Below are positions 17,451-26,412 of a stretch of 64,000 nucleotides of DNA, one piece after another. The notes beneath the pieces were generated by a model. That model searched no databases. It saw only the letters and a list, made by a program, of their open reading frames with translations, and had not been told where the DNA came from. Positions within the stretch are counted from its first letter, which is position 1, and every line of letters starts with the position of its first letter. Position numbers and translations under genes: made by a program. Source of the stretch: Paenibacillus beijingensis (GTDB lineage Bacteria > Bacillota > Bacilli > Paenibacillales > Paenibacillaceae); NCBI RefSeq assembly GCF_000961095.1, contig NZ_CP011058.1:2817501-2881500 (forward strand), written 5' to 3'.

Positions 17451-19646
17451 ATGCAGGCTATTTATGAAAATATGGTCGTGGAATGGATATCGTCTGATTC
17501 AGAGGATCGGCATTTAGAACGTATATTATGGATTTCCCCTTCTAACGACGTGGTCTTCAGTATTGCAATGGAAGATGACAAGGCTTTCCCCATCATGAAA
17601 ACATATTTTGAGTATATTACAGGCTTCGAATCAAATCTTTGCAAGACAGTCGAATGGATAAATGGAAATATTCCTTTACTGGATAAGGACATTAATGAAG
17701 AGTATCTGACCATTAGAGATAAAGCTTGGGACGTAATTAAAGACATCGTTATGGATGAACCGGGCTGCTTCGATAAGAATTTCCGAGGCTCACGAGTAAG
17801 AGAATCGCAGGAGCGAACCGGATTACATAAAAGTACGATTTACCGTTATTTACGAAGGTATTGGCAAGGTGGAAAGATGAAGAATGCTCTTCTACCACAC
17901 TTCAATAATAGTGGTAGTTATGGAACTGAGAGATCACCGGGAGATGTGAAGCGCGGTCGTCCGCGAAAGTTTGAAGATGAACCGGTAGGCATAAATATCG
18001 ACGAGGAGACAAAACAATTACTACGGTCAGGCATCCGACTGTTCTATAACAATAAGCAGAAAGCTCCTCTCAAACATGCGTTCCAAAAAACATTGGAGAA
18101 GTTCTTTGCTAACGGATTTCGACAAGATGGACAAGCGTTGGTGCCGATCCTTCCTCCCCCTGAGAAGCTGCCGAGTTTTGGGCAGTACAGGTACTGGTTC
18201 AAGAAAGAAATGAATTTAGAGGATACGCTCAAAAGTCGGCTTGGAGAAAAACGTTATGCATTAGATTATCGGCCTATTCTTGGCAGCTCCACGTTTGAAA
18301 GTTTTGGCCCAGGGTCTAGGTTTCAGATTGATGCGACCGTTGCAGATGTGTATTTGGTCAGTGAGTACCGCCGGGAGTGGATCATTGGTCGCCCGATCAT
18401 TTATATCGTTATTGATGTCTTCAGTCGCTATATTGCAGGTATTTACATTGGACTTGAAGGTCCAAGCTGGATTGGTGCAATGATGGCTTTAGCGAATACA
18501 ACGGCCGATAAGGTAAAGTTTTGTGCCCAATATGGGATAGATATCGAACCTGAAGAATGGGTATCCAGTCATTTACCGCAGAAACTGACGGCAGATCGTG
18601 GGGAACTTGAAGGGGAGAAACCCAGTCACTTAATTGATGTGCTTGGTGTTGATGTGGAAAATGCCCCACCGTATCGTGCCGACTGGAAAGGCATCGTTGA
18701 ACAGCAGTTCAGATTGGCGAACCTACGGAGCATTCAATTCATTCCTGGAGCGATAAAAGAACGCTATAGAGAACGTGGACAACGAGATTATCGTTTGGAT
18801 GCAAAGTTAACGCTTCGAGAGTTTACAAAGATTATGATTCAAACTGTCCTTTATCATAATAATGATCATCACATGCTGTGGTATGACCGGAATGAGTTTA
18901 TGGTGGCTGACGAAGTATCTCCTATTCCAAGAGACTTGTGGCACTGGGGAATCATTAATCGTAACGGTAGGCTTAAGAAACAACCGGAGCATATCGTTAA
19001 GCTAAATCTCATGTATCAAGGTGAGGCAACAGTTACTGCTGCTGGTATCCAGTTCAAAGGTATGCACTATAGTTGTGAGCTGGCTATGCGGGAACAATGG
19101 TTCGTAAAAGCAAGGGCAGGCAAGACTTGGCGAGTTAAGGTCTGCTACGATCCTCGATCCACGAATGAAATCTATTTATGGTTGGACGAAGGGCACCTTT
19201 TCGAGACTTGTATTCTACTAGAACGTGAAGAGCGGTACCTCAATAAGAGAATCGAGGAAGTTGAAGATTTGCTTGAGATTGAGCGGTACCAAGGACGACA
19301 TCAGGAAGTGAACAACATGCTATCCAAAATTGAGCTCGATGCACAAACAAAGGCTATCGTTGATGAGGCAACCAAGAAAACGGATGCAGCCATCCAGCAA
19401 AGCGAGGAAAGCAACAGTATGCGTGTTAAAGGCACCAGACAGCGGCGTTCTAACGAGAAAGCGTCTAATCGTGAACAAGAAGCATTTCAGTTGTCTGAAA
19501 AAGTCTCGACACCAAGCAATCCAACAAACAACGTAGTTCCGTTGAAACTCGACGACAAGGCAGAGACCAAACAAGCCTATGTTCCTCCAGCGGACAAGTT
19601 ATCTAAAATAAAAGCTTATTTGCTTGAAGATGGTGATGATGAATGA
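17451..19646 (+). CDS. tnsB: TnsB-like DDE transposase
   Basis: TnsB binds the end repeats and carries out 3'-end cutting and strand transfer. The catalytic triad reads D294 (FQIDATVADV), D382 (LTADRGELEG) and E417 (DWKGIVEQQF). An N-terminal DNA-binding region contains a helix-turn-helix (about 120-140, TGLHKSTIYRYLRRY), and the Mu-type C-terminal beta-barrel lies near 525-590. The last 100 residues are polar and may contact TnsC. The start ATG 17451 has GGCGGGTG seven bases ahead; the track-length version starting at the GTG at 17442 is less likely. The stop codon overlaps tnsC by four bases. Confidence 0.96.
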   Translation: MQAIYENMVVEWISSDSEDRHLERILWISPSNDVVFSIAMEDDKAFPIMKTYFEYITGFESNLCKTVEWINGNIPLLDKDINEEYLTIRDKAWDVIKDIVMDEPGCFDKNFRGSRVRESQERTGLHKSTIYRYLRRYWQGGKMKNALLPHFNNSGSYGTERSPGDVKRGRPRKFEDEPVGINIDEETKQLLRSGIRLFYNNKQKAPLKHAFQKTLEKFFANGFRQDGQALVPILPPPEKLPSFGQYRYWFKKEMNLEDTLKSRLGEKRYALDYRPILGSSTFESFGPGSRFQIDATVADVYLVSEYRREWIIGRPIIYIVIDVFSRYIAGIYIGLEGPSWIGAMMALANTTADKVKFCAQYGIDIEPEEWVSSHLPQKLTADRGELEGEKPSHLIDVLGVDVENAPPYRADWKGIVEQQFRLANLRSIQFIPGAIKERYRERGQRDYRLDAKLTLREFTKIMIQTVLYHNNDHHMLWYDRNEFMVADEVSPIPRDLWHWGIINRNGRLKKQPEHIVKLNLMYQGEATVTAAGIQFKGMHYSCELAMREQWFVKARAGKTWRVKVCYDPRSTNEIYLWLDEGHLFETCILLEREERYLNKRIEEVEDLLEIERYQGRHQEVNNMLSKIELDAQTKAIVDEATKKTDAAIQQSEESNSMRVKGTRQRRSNEKASNREQEAFQLSEKVSTPSNPTNNVVPLKLDDKAETKQAYVPPADKLSKIKAYLLEDGDDE

Positions 19647-21313
19647 GCGAATTTGATGTCCCGTTATTCCATTTCAGCCGCGGCGAGTTTGTAGAAGCCG
19701 ATTACCAAGATCCGCTTCTTGAAGATTATCGAAATAACCCACTGCTCGAAGCTCTCCCGCCGATTTGGGATGATAAGACGGTTGTGAACAAACTGGCGTC
19801 CAAGCCAATCTTCAATGCCTCGGAGCGTGACCTTCCCGTTCATCTCCGATTGCACTGTGTTCAACGTATATCACGCGACTTCTTTCGACCGTTATCCAGA
19901 CATCTGGAGCTTCAGCAAAGCATTTCAAGGCTTATTCGTGACGGTTATGTGGGACGTAACCCTCTAACTCCAAATTACGCTTTAAGAGCTCGCAAAGACG
20001 CCTATGAGCTCATTATGCAGGGCAATACAAGTGGTTACCCAGTGAATACTCCTACCTCTGCTGGGTTTGCCTTAGTTGGCATATCCGGGATTGGTAAGTC
20101 CAGTAGTTTGTTGCGAATCCTGCAAATGTATCCGCAAGTCATTCTGCACCGCAAATATAGAGGGCAGGATATGCCTGCTCCTTTTCAAATTGTTTGGTTG
20201 AAGATGGATTGCCCTCATGATGGATCCATAAGAGGACTATGTCTAAACTTCTTGTTAGCAGTAGACAGCCTCGTCGGAACAAAATATTACAAGAAAAATG
20301 TAACCAAAAACCCGGATGAGTTACTTCCTCTGATGGCACAAGCTGCGGCAGTCCACTGCCTTGGGGTGCTTGTCATTGATGAAATTCAGAATCTTCAAGA
20401 AGCCAAGGATGACCGCGCTGCTCAAATGCTTAATTTCTTCGTTCAATTAGTTAATACCATTGGGCTGCCGGTTATTCTTGTCGGAACCTACAAAGCTCTT
20501 CCTGCATTGAACGGCGAGTTTCGTAATGCTAGACGGAATAGTGGTCAAGGAGATGCCACATGGCATCACTTCAAGAAAGATGAGGAATGGACCTGGTTGC
20601 TTCAGGGGTTGTGGAAGTACCAGTGGACGGACAAGAAAGTGGAGCTGGATCAAGAGTTCATTGATGTCATGTATGAAGAATCACAAGGCATATCGGATAT
20701 TGCCATTAAGCTATTCATGCTAACGCAATGGAGAGCTTTGGATAAAGAACTCGAATCGGTTACGCCGGGGCTAATTCGCTCCGTGGCAAAGGATCGACTC
20801 ACCTTGATTAGGCCAGCTTTAGAGGCTCTACGCTCAGGTAAGAAAGCTCAGATCCAGAAATTCGCTGATATTTATGATAGTGTTTCCATCGACGATTATT
20901 TGGATCGCATTGAAGCTGAACAAAGGCAAGCAGAGCGATTAGAAGTGATTCGAACAGAACTTGGCTATGACGTCACTGAACAGACGATAAACGAAGTCAG
21001 TGCATGGCTAATCGAGGCTGGTGTGACACAAGCCATAGCTTCTCAAGCTGCGGAAGAGGTAACGAAAATTCATCTTCATGAATTGGATGAAATCGATCTT
21101 CATAAAGAGGCGCTAAAAGTGGCATTGCAGAAGCAAAGTGCTTTGGTGAATAAATCATCGCAACAGCGTAGTAAGACGAAGCCAAAGGTCATACCGTCGA
21201 ATCCAAACGACTTGCGGCTCATTGTAGCACAAGGCCGAAAGAAGAAAATGTCTGCTTACGATTCGTTGAAGGCTGCGGATTATATTAAGAATCCAATGGA
21301 GTTTCTCGGATAG
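19643..21313 (+). CDS. tnsC: TnsC-like AAA+ ATPase, transposition regulator
   Basis: TnsC links target-site proteins to the transposase and gives target immunity. The 556 residues contain an AAA+ core with Walker A GISGIGKSS near residue 150 and Walker B LGVLVIDEIQNL near 240, followed by a sensor segment (ILVGTYKALP). The C-terminal 170 residues are charged and helical, a likely contact region for TnsA, TnsB or TnsD. The ATG overlaps the tnsB stop codon. Confidence 0.95.
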   Translation: MSEFDVPLFHFSRGEFVEADYQDPLLEDYRNNPLLEALPPIWDDKTVVNKLASKPIFNASERDLPVHLRLHCVQRISRDFFRPLSRHLELQQSISRLIRDGYVGRNPLTPNYALRARKDAYELIMQGNTSGYPVNTPTSAGFALVGISGIGKSSSLLRILQMYPQVILHRKYRGQDMPAPFQIVWLKMDCPHDGSIRGLCLNFLLAVDSLVGTKYYKKNVTKNPDELLPLMAQAAAVHCLGVLVIDEIQNLQEAKDDRAAQMLNFFVQLVNTIGLPVILVGTYKALPALNGEFRNARRNSGQGDATWHHFKKDEEWTWLLQGLWKYQWTDKKVELDQEFIDVMYEESQGISDIAIKLFMLTQWRALDKELESVTPGLIRSVAKDRLTLIRPALEALRSGKKAQIQKFADIYDSVSIDDYLDRIEAEQRQAERLEVIRTELGYDVTEQTINEVSAWLIEAGVTQAIASQAAEEVTKIHLHELDEIDLHKEALKVALQKQSALVNKSSQQRSKTKPKVIPSNPNDLRLIVAQGRKKKMSAYDSLKAADYIKNPMEFLG

Positions 21314-21323
21314 GTGATGAAAG

Positions 21324-23096
21324 TTGAGTAAATGGTGTGCACTTCCAATCCCATACCCTGACGAATTGTTGTACAGTGTAATCGCCAGGTATCACATCAG
21401 ATCAAATAATACGAGTCCCAAATGGACACTTAGAGAAGTTTTCGGTACTGACAATGTCATTCCTACGATCGATCTTCCGAGCCATCTGGATGCATTGTCA
21501 AGAAGAAACGTAGTTCAGATCATGGCTGATGAATGGATTAGGAAGCACACCTTTTATTCTTACTATGCCCCTTTCTTACCGGACTCCCGCGCTATGCGGG
21601 TTAAGGCACTTATGAGAAGCAGTGATGGATCGGGCATTCATGCTTTAGTAGGCATAACGGCAAGCACGATTGATCGGACGGATCGATTGTGGCTTTGCCC
21701 TTCCTGTTACGAACAAGACATTCAATTTTATGGTGAGCCCTACTGGCATCGAGTTCATCAATTACCAGGAGTATATCTCTGCCCTCATCACCGGAAAGTT
21801 CTACATAAGCTAACGAGTCCATTGTCGGATAGACATGGCTTAAATGTTTTGCCGATTTCTAGACATATGTTTCGCTCGATTGCTGTCATTGAAGATTTAC
21901 CTGATAAACTAATTGATCGCCTGTCAGATATTGCTGAAGACATTCATTTACTCGTTCAGCTGGACAATCTGCCGGCTTTATATGACTTAAGACAGGCTAT
22001 CCTGCCACGATTAGCAGAGAAGGGTTATGTTACTGTATCATCGCGTATCCGCCAACAGAAGCTTTGCGAGCAGCTTGTGCTATTCTATGGTCGAGAATTG
22101 TTAGATCTAATAGATAGTGACCCGACAGAAAGCAGATATTCGTGGTTAGAGCAATCAACGAGAACAGCGCGGCGAGCTATTCATCCTTTACGTCAGTTGC
22201 TTCTCATTCGCTTTCTATATGGATCATTTCGTGAATTTCTTGATCGCACTGACGGTACAATCGCTCCGTTCGGCAATGCACCTTGGCCCTGTCTAAATAA
22301 GGCAGCTGAACATTATAAGGAATTAGTTATTACGCAATGTGATATCACCCGTTGCTCAGATACGGGGCGACCTGTTGGCACCTTTGTATGTTCATGCGGA
22401 TTCTCCTATTCTCGTCGTGGTCCTGATAAATCTGAGGCTGACAAGTACTACCGAGGAAGAATCAAGACTTTCGGCCCGATATGGTCAGATAAGCTAAAGC
22501 AGTACATGCAAGATGGGATGTCCTATCGCTCTGCTGCTGAGAGGCTTGGGGTGGATACGAATACTGTCATCAAGTATGCCAACGGTAAATTGCCTGAAAG
22601 AAGTGGTCCACTTAAACAAAAGCACGTTAAGAAGGCTACAGCAGCTCCTTCCTCGATAAATATAAGGAAGTCGCCTCGCATACGTGTTGACTGGGAGAAA
22701 CGTGATTTGGAGCTAAGCTGGTTGGTTGAACAGGTATGTAAGGCCATCTTGGCCGAAAGTGACGCCAAACCTGTTCGCAATACAATTACTTTGCTTGGCA
22801 AGAGAATCGGGAAGCTTAGCTGGCTAGAGAAGTATCAACATAAGCTTCCAGTAACGATGAGTATTTTAACTTCGTATGTAGAATCTGTCTCCCAGTTTCA
22901 GATACGAAGAGTACGTTGGGCTGCGGAACGTTTGTCTGGAGAGTGGCCAATTAAAAGATGGAAGCTGGAGAAGCTTGCAGGACTAAGACCTGACTATTCT
23001 CAGGAAGTATTAGACGAAATTAATCGATGCATTGGTCAAAGCCGACTATTGCAACCATTCACATCACCAGAGGAGACTTCTTCATGGCAACACTGA
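21324..23096 (+). CDS. tnsD: TnsD-like target selector (TniQ family)
   Basis: TnsD binds the end of glmS and recruits TnsC, so the element inserts at one fixed site. The N-terminal TniQ domain has a CCCH zinc motif (LCPSCYEQD, then LCPHHRKVL) at about 124-165. A second zinc cluster (GTFVCSCGFSYSRRG) is near 355. A helix-turn-helix (MSYRSAAERLGVDTNTVIKY) at about 395-415 is typical of the long TnsD branch. The 590-residue length and the actual insertion 24 bp after glmS agree with glmS targeting. The start is TTG. Confidence 0.93.
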   Translation: MSKWCALPIPYPDELLYSVIARYHIRSNNTSPKWTLREVFGTDNVIPTIDLPSHLDALSRRNVVQIMADEWIRKHTFYSYYAPFLPDSRAMRVKALMRSSDGSGIHALVGITASTIDRTDRLWLCPSCYEQDIQFYGEPYWHRVHQLPGVYLCPHHRKVLHKLTSPLSDRHGLNVLPISRHMFRSIAVIEDLPDKLIDRLSDIAEDIHLLVQLDNLPALYDLRQAILPRLAEKGYVTVSSRIRQQKLCEQLVLFYGRELLDLIDSDPTESRYSWLEQSTRTARRAIHPLRQLLLIRFLYGSFREFLDRTDGTIAPFGNAPWPCLNKAAEHYKELVITQCDITRCSDTGRPVGTFVCSCGFSYSRRGPDKSEADKYYRGRIKTFGPIWSDKLKQYMQDGMSYRSAAERLGVDTNTVIKYANGKLPERSGPLKQKHVKKATAAPSSINIRKSPRIRVDWEKRDLELSWLVEQVCKAILAESDAKPVRNTITLLGKRIGKLSWLEKYQHKLPVTMSILTSYVESVSQFQIRRVRWAAERLSGEWPIKRWKLEKLAGLRPDYSQEVLDEINRCIGQSRLLQPFTSPEETSSWQH

Positions 23097-24697
23097 CGTT
23101 GAGATCCTGGCCTTTTCCAGAGAATCACGAGGCAGAATTAGTCTGGTTTGGATCGCCGTTTATGGATCATAAGGGAAACTGGAGAATTCGTGTCGCATTC
23201 AAAACTTCAGTCGAAGGGATAAAGGTAGTATCTTACCCCTGGGGGACGATTCCTTTTTTGCGTATTGGTCAAATCTATTCAAACGGGACTTATGACCAGA
23301 TAACACCTATGAGCGGATCGGCATTCCACTTTACCATAGATGCTCTCAACCACGGTACTCTGACCAATGGTTTTAAGCTGCCTAAACGTTTGATTGACTT
23401 TGGTAAAAATCCTGAGCTCGGATTACAAAATATCATTCAGTATCAAGCGAATGGTCTCACATACTGTATACCGGTAATTGAATTGATTAGAGCTCTATTT
23501 ATTAACTCGAGGTACTTAGCCTACTATTTGCTCCAACCTCATGGCTTGGATTTGTTAATTGATAATAGCTATTCATTGGCGGGAACATTGCATTTTGACT
23601 TGAGCAATCGAGTTCCAGCCAAATTGGCTACAGAAAGCAACGTTCGTCACCTCTCATGGATTTACACGGACCCGATGATTCGATCGTTGTGGGATTCTGT
23701 TTATCAGAGTTTGTTCAGTCATGCAGTTAAAAATTCACCCTATAATCCATCCGCTACTTTAAAGAAAGGTGTTCCTCTAACTATTGATCTTCCGCCCTTA
23801 GGCCCTATTGAAATGCATACCCGCGGGGTGCAATTTATCGATTACGTGTTAGTAAAAGAGATCATTGCCATCGGCGGATTTCAGCACCCATCAAATGAGA
23901 TTCTCTTTTGGCATCCCTCTAAGAAACGTCGTGAATGGAGCTCGGGCGACAAGACGATTCGTATGATTCCTGGTTCTAAAAATACTGACTATGTGCTGAA
24001 CGATCAAAGTGACAACGCCAAAGAGGATTTGAATCAAGATGTCGTAGAGACTTCACCTACAATAATGCAGTTTGCCAATTACCCTGTCGTGGAGACTCGT
24101 CGACCAAGTGTAAGACATTCGAATACAGGAAATGAAGTCATCGTGTCGACTGGACGCGGCGGAAAACATACGGCTGCTTCTGAAGAAGTTAGTACTCAGG
24201 ATTCCATGGTTGGCGGGGATACCCCACCTATCGACTTCCAGACACTCGAGACGATTCCAGCATCCGATGCAATCGGTCTTGAACCATTTTTTCAGATGAT
24301 TGAAATGTTGAAGAAGACATTCCAAGTGAAGGTAAGGATGTCAGTAGTAAGAGTGCCGCCTGGTAAGCGATTCTCTGTCTGTATGAACGGAGCTCGCAGA
24401 ACATGTGCCATAGTTCAGGTAACTACTGAAATCACGACATCTTATATTGTCGAAGTGGCAAGACCGGATGATTGGTCGATCTCTACCCTTATTCTTCGTC
24501 CAAGAAATCAGTTGTCATATAGGATAATAGAGCGAAACATAAAGCAGCTTCTCGATGGATTGGTTCAAAAGGGTGGACATTGGGATCAGTCAGTTCTTAA
24601 CCAATGTGATACCATGAATATTGAAAAACTAAAGCATTATCAGAGTGATACGATTCTTGAGTGGGCCTCTAGACTTGCAGGTAAGTTAATGATGTAA
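23084..24697 (+). CDS. tnsE: TnsE-like target selector
   Basis: In Tn7, TnsE directs insertion into replicating DNA such as conjugating plasmids. This protein has 537 residues, almost exactly the length of Tn7 TnsE (538). It follows tnsD directly and shares TnsE-type features: an N-terminal beta-rich region with GNWRIRVAF, a central YCIPVIELIRALFINSRYLA segment, a polar linker near 320-410, and a C-terminal DNA-binding-like domain from about 410 (PFFQMIEMLKKTFQVKVRM). The start ATG 23084 has GAGGAG upstream and overlaps the tnsD stop codon by 13 bases. The assignment rests on length, position and these remembered similarities. Confidence 0.82.
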   Translation: MATLTLRSWPFPENHEAELVWFGSPFMDHKGNWRIRVAFKTSVEGIKVVSYPWGTIPFLRIGQIYSNGTYDQITPMSGSAFHFTIDALNHGTLTNGFKLPKRLIDFGKNPELGLQNIIQYQANGLTYCIPVIELIRALFINSRYLAYYLLQPHGLDLLIDNSYSLAGTLHFDLSNRVPAKLATESNVRHLSWIYTDPMIRSLWDSVYQSLFSHAVKNSPYNPSATLKKGVPLTIDLPPLGPIEMHTRGVQFIDYVLVKEIIAIGGFQHPSNEILFWHPSKKRREWSSGDKTIRMIPGSKNTDYVLNDQSDNAKEDLNQDVVETSPTIMQFANYPVVETRRPSVRHSNTGNEVIVSTGRGGKHTAASEEVSTQDSMVGGDTPPIDFQTLETIPASDAIGLEPFFQMIEMLKKTFQVKVRMSVVRVPPGKRFSVCMNGARRTCAIVQVTTEITTSYIVEVARPDDWSISTLILRPRNQLSYRIIERNIKQLLDGLVQKGGHWDQSVLNQCDTMNIEKLKHYQSDTILEWASRLAGKLMM

Positions 24698-24876
24698 AGA
24701 ATCGAATTGGTTCTATCTCAGCAATGAATTACCGCGATTGCTTCTAGCTGGATTTGATTACAATGCGCTATATTCTCACGTTCACGATCTTGCCTGGATT
24801 TTACCATGTTCAAGTCTCATGTGGAATTGCATTTTAAGTAAACTGCCCATCATTCACCAGAAATAAGTATACAACT

Positions 24877-24926
24877 GAGCCGACGAATTTCGGGTATCAA
24901 TTCCTGATATTCGATCGGCTTTTTCT
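24877..24926 (+). terminator. Likely terminator of the tns operon
   Basis: The arms GCCGACGAAT and ATTCGATCGGC, with one bulge, enclose about 20 bases and are followed by TTTTTC. It lies about 180 bases after the tnsE stop codon. Confidence 0.6.
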
Positions 24927-25201
24927 TATTTTGTTATGCTTTTGAGATATGAGAACGGGTGTGCGACTGACTACATAGGAAATGTAACAATCCGTCGCGA
25001 CTTGATGACGATGCGCATATGAGAAAAAGACCTCAGGAACTCGACTTTAGATTCTTTTCCTGGAGCTGTACACTAAATAATTGGAAAGTCGTGTGCATGC
25101 CGAGCAAGTTATAGCTGTATAAGAGGCATCAAAGTGTGTATCAAATACGAAAAACCTCTTTTTCAGGGGAGTCATTCCATTAAAATTCTCACCGATCTAT
25201 A

Positions 25202-25223
25202 ATTTGATATTGAAATATCAAAT
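25202..25223. promoter_or_regulatory. Palindromic operator candidate upstream of cargo sigma factor
   Basis: ATTTGATAT, four bases, ATATCAAAT: a perfect 9-bp inverted repeat 54 bases before the sigma factor start codon, next to a possible TGGTAATATT promoter element. It is the only clear regulatory signal ahead of the seven-gene cargo set. The XRE protein at the other end of the element could be its ligand, but nothing shows this. Confidence 0.5.
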
Positions 25224-25277
25224 GTCATTATGGTAATATTCGTATAGGGTGTTTTTGGTAATTAAGGAGGACTTCAA

Positions 25278-26408
25278 ATGGGCAAGAGTATTCGCGAGGT
25301 ACAGCAAGTGTTTGAACGTACTTTTCCTGATAAGCAGACAATTCCTTTTGCCGAGGCGAAGGCTCTTCTGCAATCCTTATCTGATGAGCAACTAGAGAAC
25401 GAAGACGTCGAGATGTTTCTTGAGATTATGGGTTTCCAGAATATCCTGCACAATGACCAGTCCAAGGAAGCAAACGAAGAACCGAGTATTGATGACATTT
25501 TAAATATGGAATGGAAGCCGGTCTCTGACCCGAAAGTAATGGATAACTCATCCAGTCAGAGTGTTTACTCGAGAAATACTATCCTACTGAAAGGGTACCA
25601 TGAGACTCGTAACGATCTAGAGTTCGAACAGCTAGTTGTCGATAACATGAAACTTGTTCATAAGTTGGCCTCGAAGTATTTAAGATATTCCAATCACCAA
25701 CATTCCTATGATGACCTAGTATCAGAAGGTACAATAGGGCTAATGGACGCTATTAGAAAGTTTGATGTGAACAAGGATGTTCAATTCTCGACTTACGCTG
25801 TTTGGTGGATACGGCAACGTATAATACGGGCTATCGTCGATACGGGAACAATGATTCGAGTGCCGGTACATATGTTTGAACTCATTCAGAAGATCCGGCG
25901 GGAAGAACAAGCTTACGAAGTGGAGAATAACATCCCTGACCAACAGACGATAATTATGAAACTTGGCATTTCTGCAGCCCAATACGAGCGAGCCAAGATC
26001 GTTGAGCATCAGGTGTTAGGGATGACGTCCACCGAACAGAATATTTCGGAGGATGGTCAAGAGTCGGAACTAAGTCAATTTATAAGTCTGGAGACGCATC
26101 GGTTATTGGGCGAGTACAGTAAAATCTATTTTGATCCTGCACTTTTGGCAGAGCAGCACGACTTGAAGAAGCTGCTTCATGAATTGATAACCACTCATCT
26201 CAAACCACGGGAACAAGAGGTTATTCTGGAACGGTTCGGTTTTGGTGATTGCAAACCGAAAACACTCGAGAAAGTAGGGGAACAGTTCGGAGTAACGCGA
26301 GAGAGAATCAGACAGATTGAAGCCAAGGCATTGAAGAAATTAGCAAATAAAATGAGAAAAAGGGCACACCGCGATGACTACTACTGGCCAGAACCAATGG
26401 GAGGTTGA
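25278..26408 (+). CDS. RpoD-like sigma-70 factor in defence cargo
   Basis: A 376-residue sigma factor of the primary/group 2 kind. After about 115 acidic residues without a recognisable region 1.1 come region 2 (NMKLVHKLASKYL, SYDDLVSEGTIGLMDAI, FSTYAVWWIRQRIIRAI) at about 120-195, the start of region 3 (IRVPVHMFELIQKI), and region 4 with the HTH (TLEKVGEQFGVTRERIRQIE) at about 335-360. AAGGAGG is eight bases upstream of ATG. It is the first cargo gene, four bases ahead of the helicase start. It may steer polymerase to the cargo or to host or phage promoters. A sigma factor of this kind is unusual in a defence cluster. Confidence 0.9.
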   Translation: MGKSIREVQQVFERTFPDKQTIPFAEAKALLQSLSDEQLENEDVEMFLEIMGFQNILHNDQSKEANEEPSIDDILNMEWKPVSDPKVMDNSSSQSVYSRNTILLKGYHETRNDLEFEQLVVDNMKLVHKLASKYLRYSNHQHSYDDLVSEGTIGLMDAIRKFDVNKDVQFSTYAVWWIRQRIIRAIVDTGTMIRVPVHMFELIQKIRREEQAYEVENNIPDQQTIIMKLGISAAQYERAKIVEHQVLGMTSTEQNISEDGQESELSQFISLETHRLLGEYSKIYFDPALLAEQHDLKKLLHELITTHLKPREQEVILERFGFGDCKPKTLEKVGEQFGVTRERIRQIEAKALKKLANKMRKRAHRDDYYWPEPMGG

Positions 26409-26412
26409 CAGG

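Larger units (their letters stand above)
24698..25277. other. Intergenic boundary between transposition genes and cargo
   Basis: About 580 bases without a supportable gene. It contains the likely tns terminator at 24877-24926 and, near its end, a perfect palindrome and a possible extended -10 box (TGGTAATATT, 25231-25240) ahead of the sigma factor gene. Nothing else is recognised. Confidence 0.6.
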
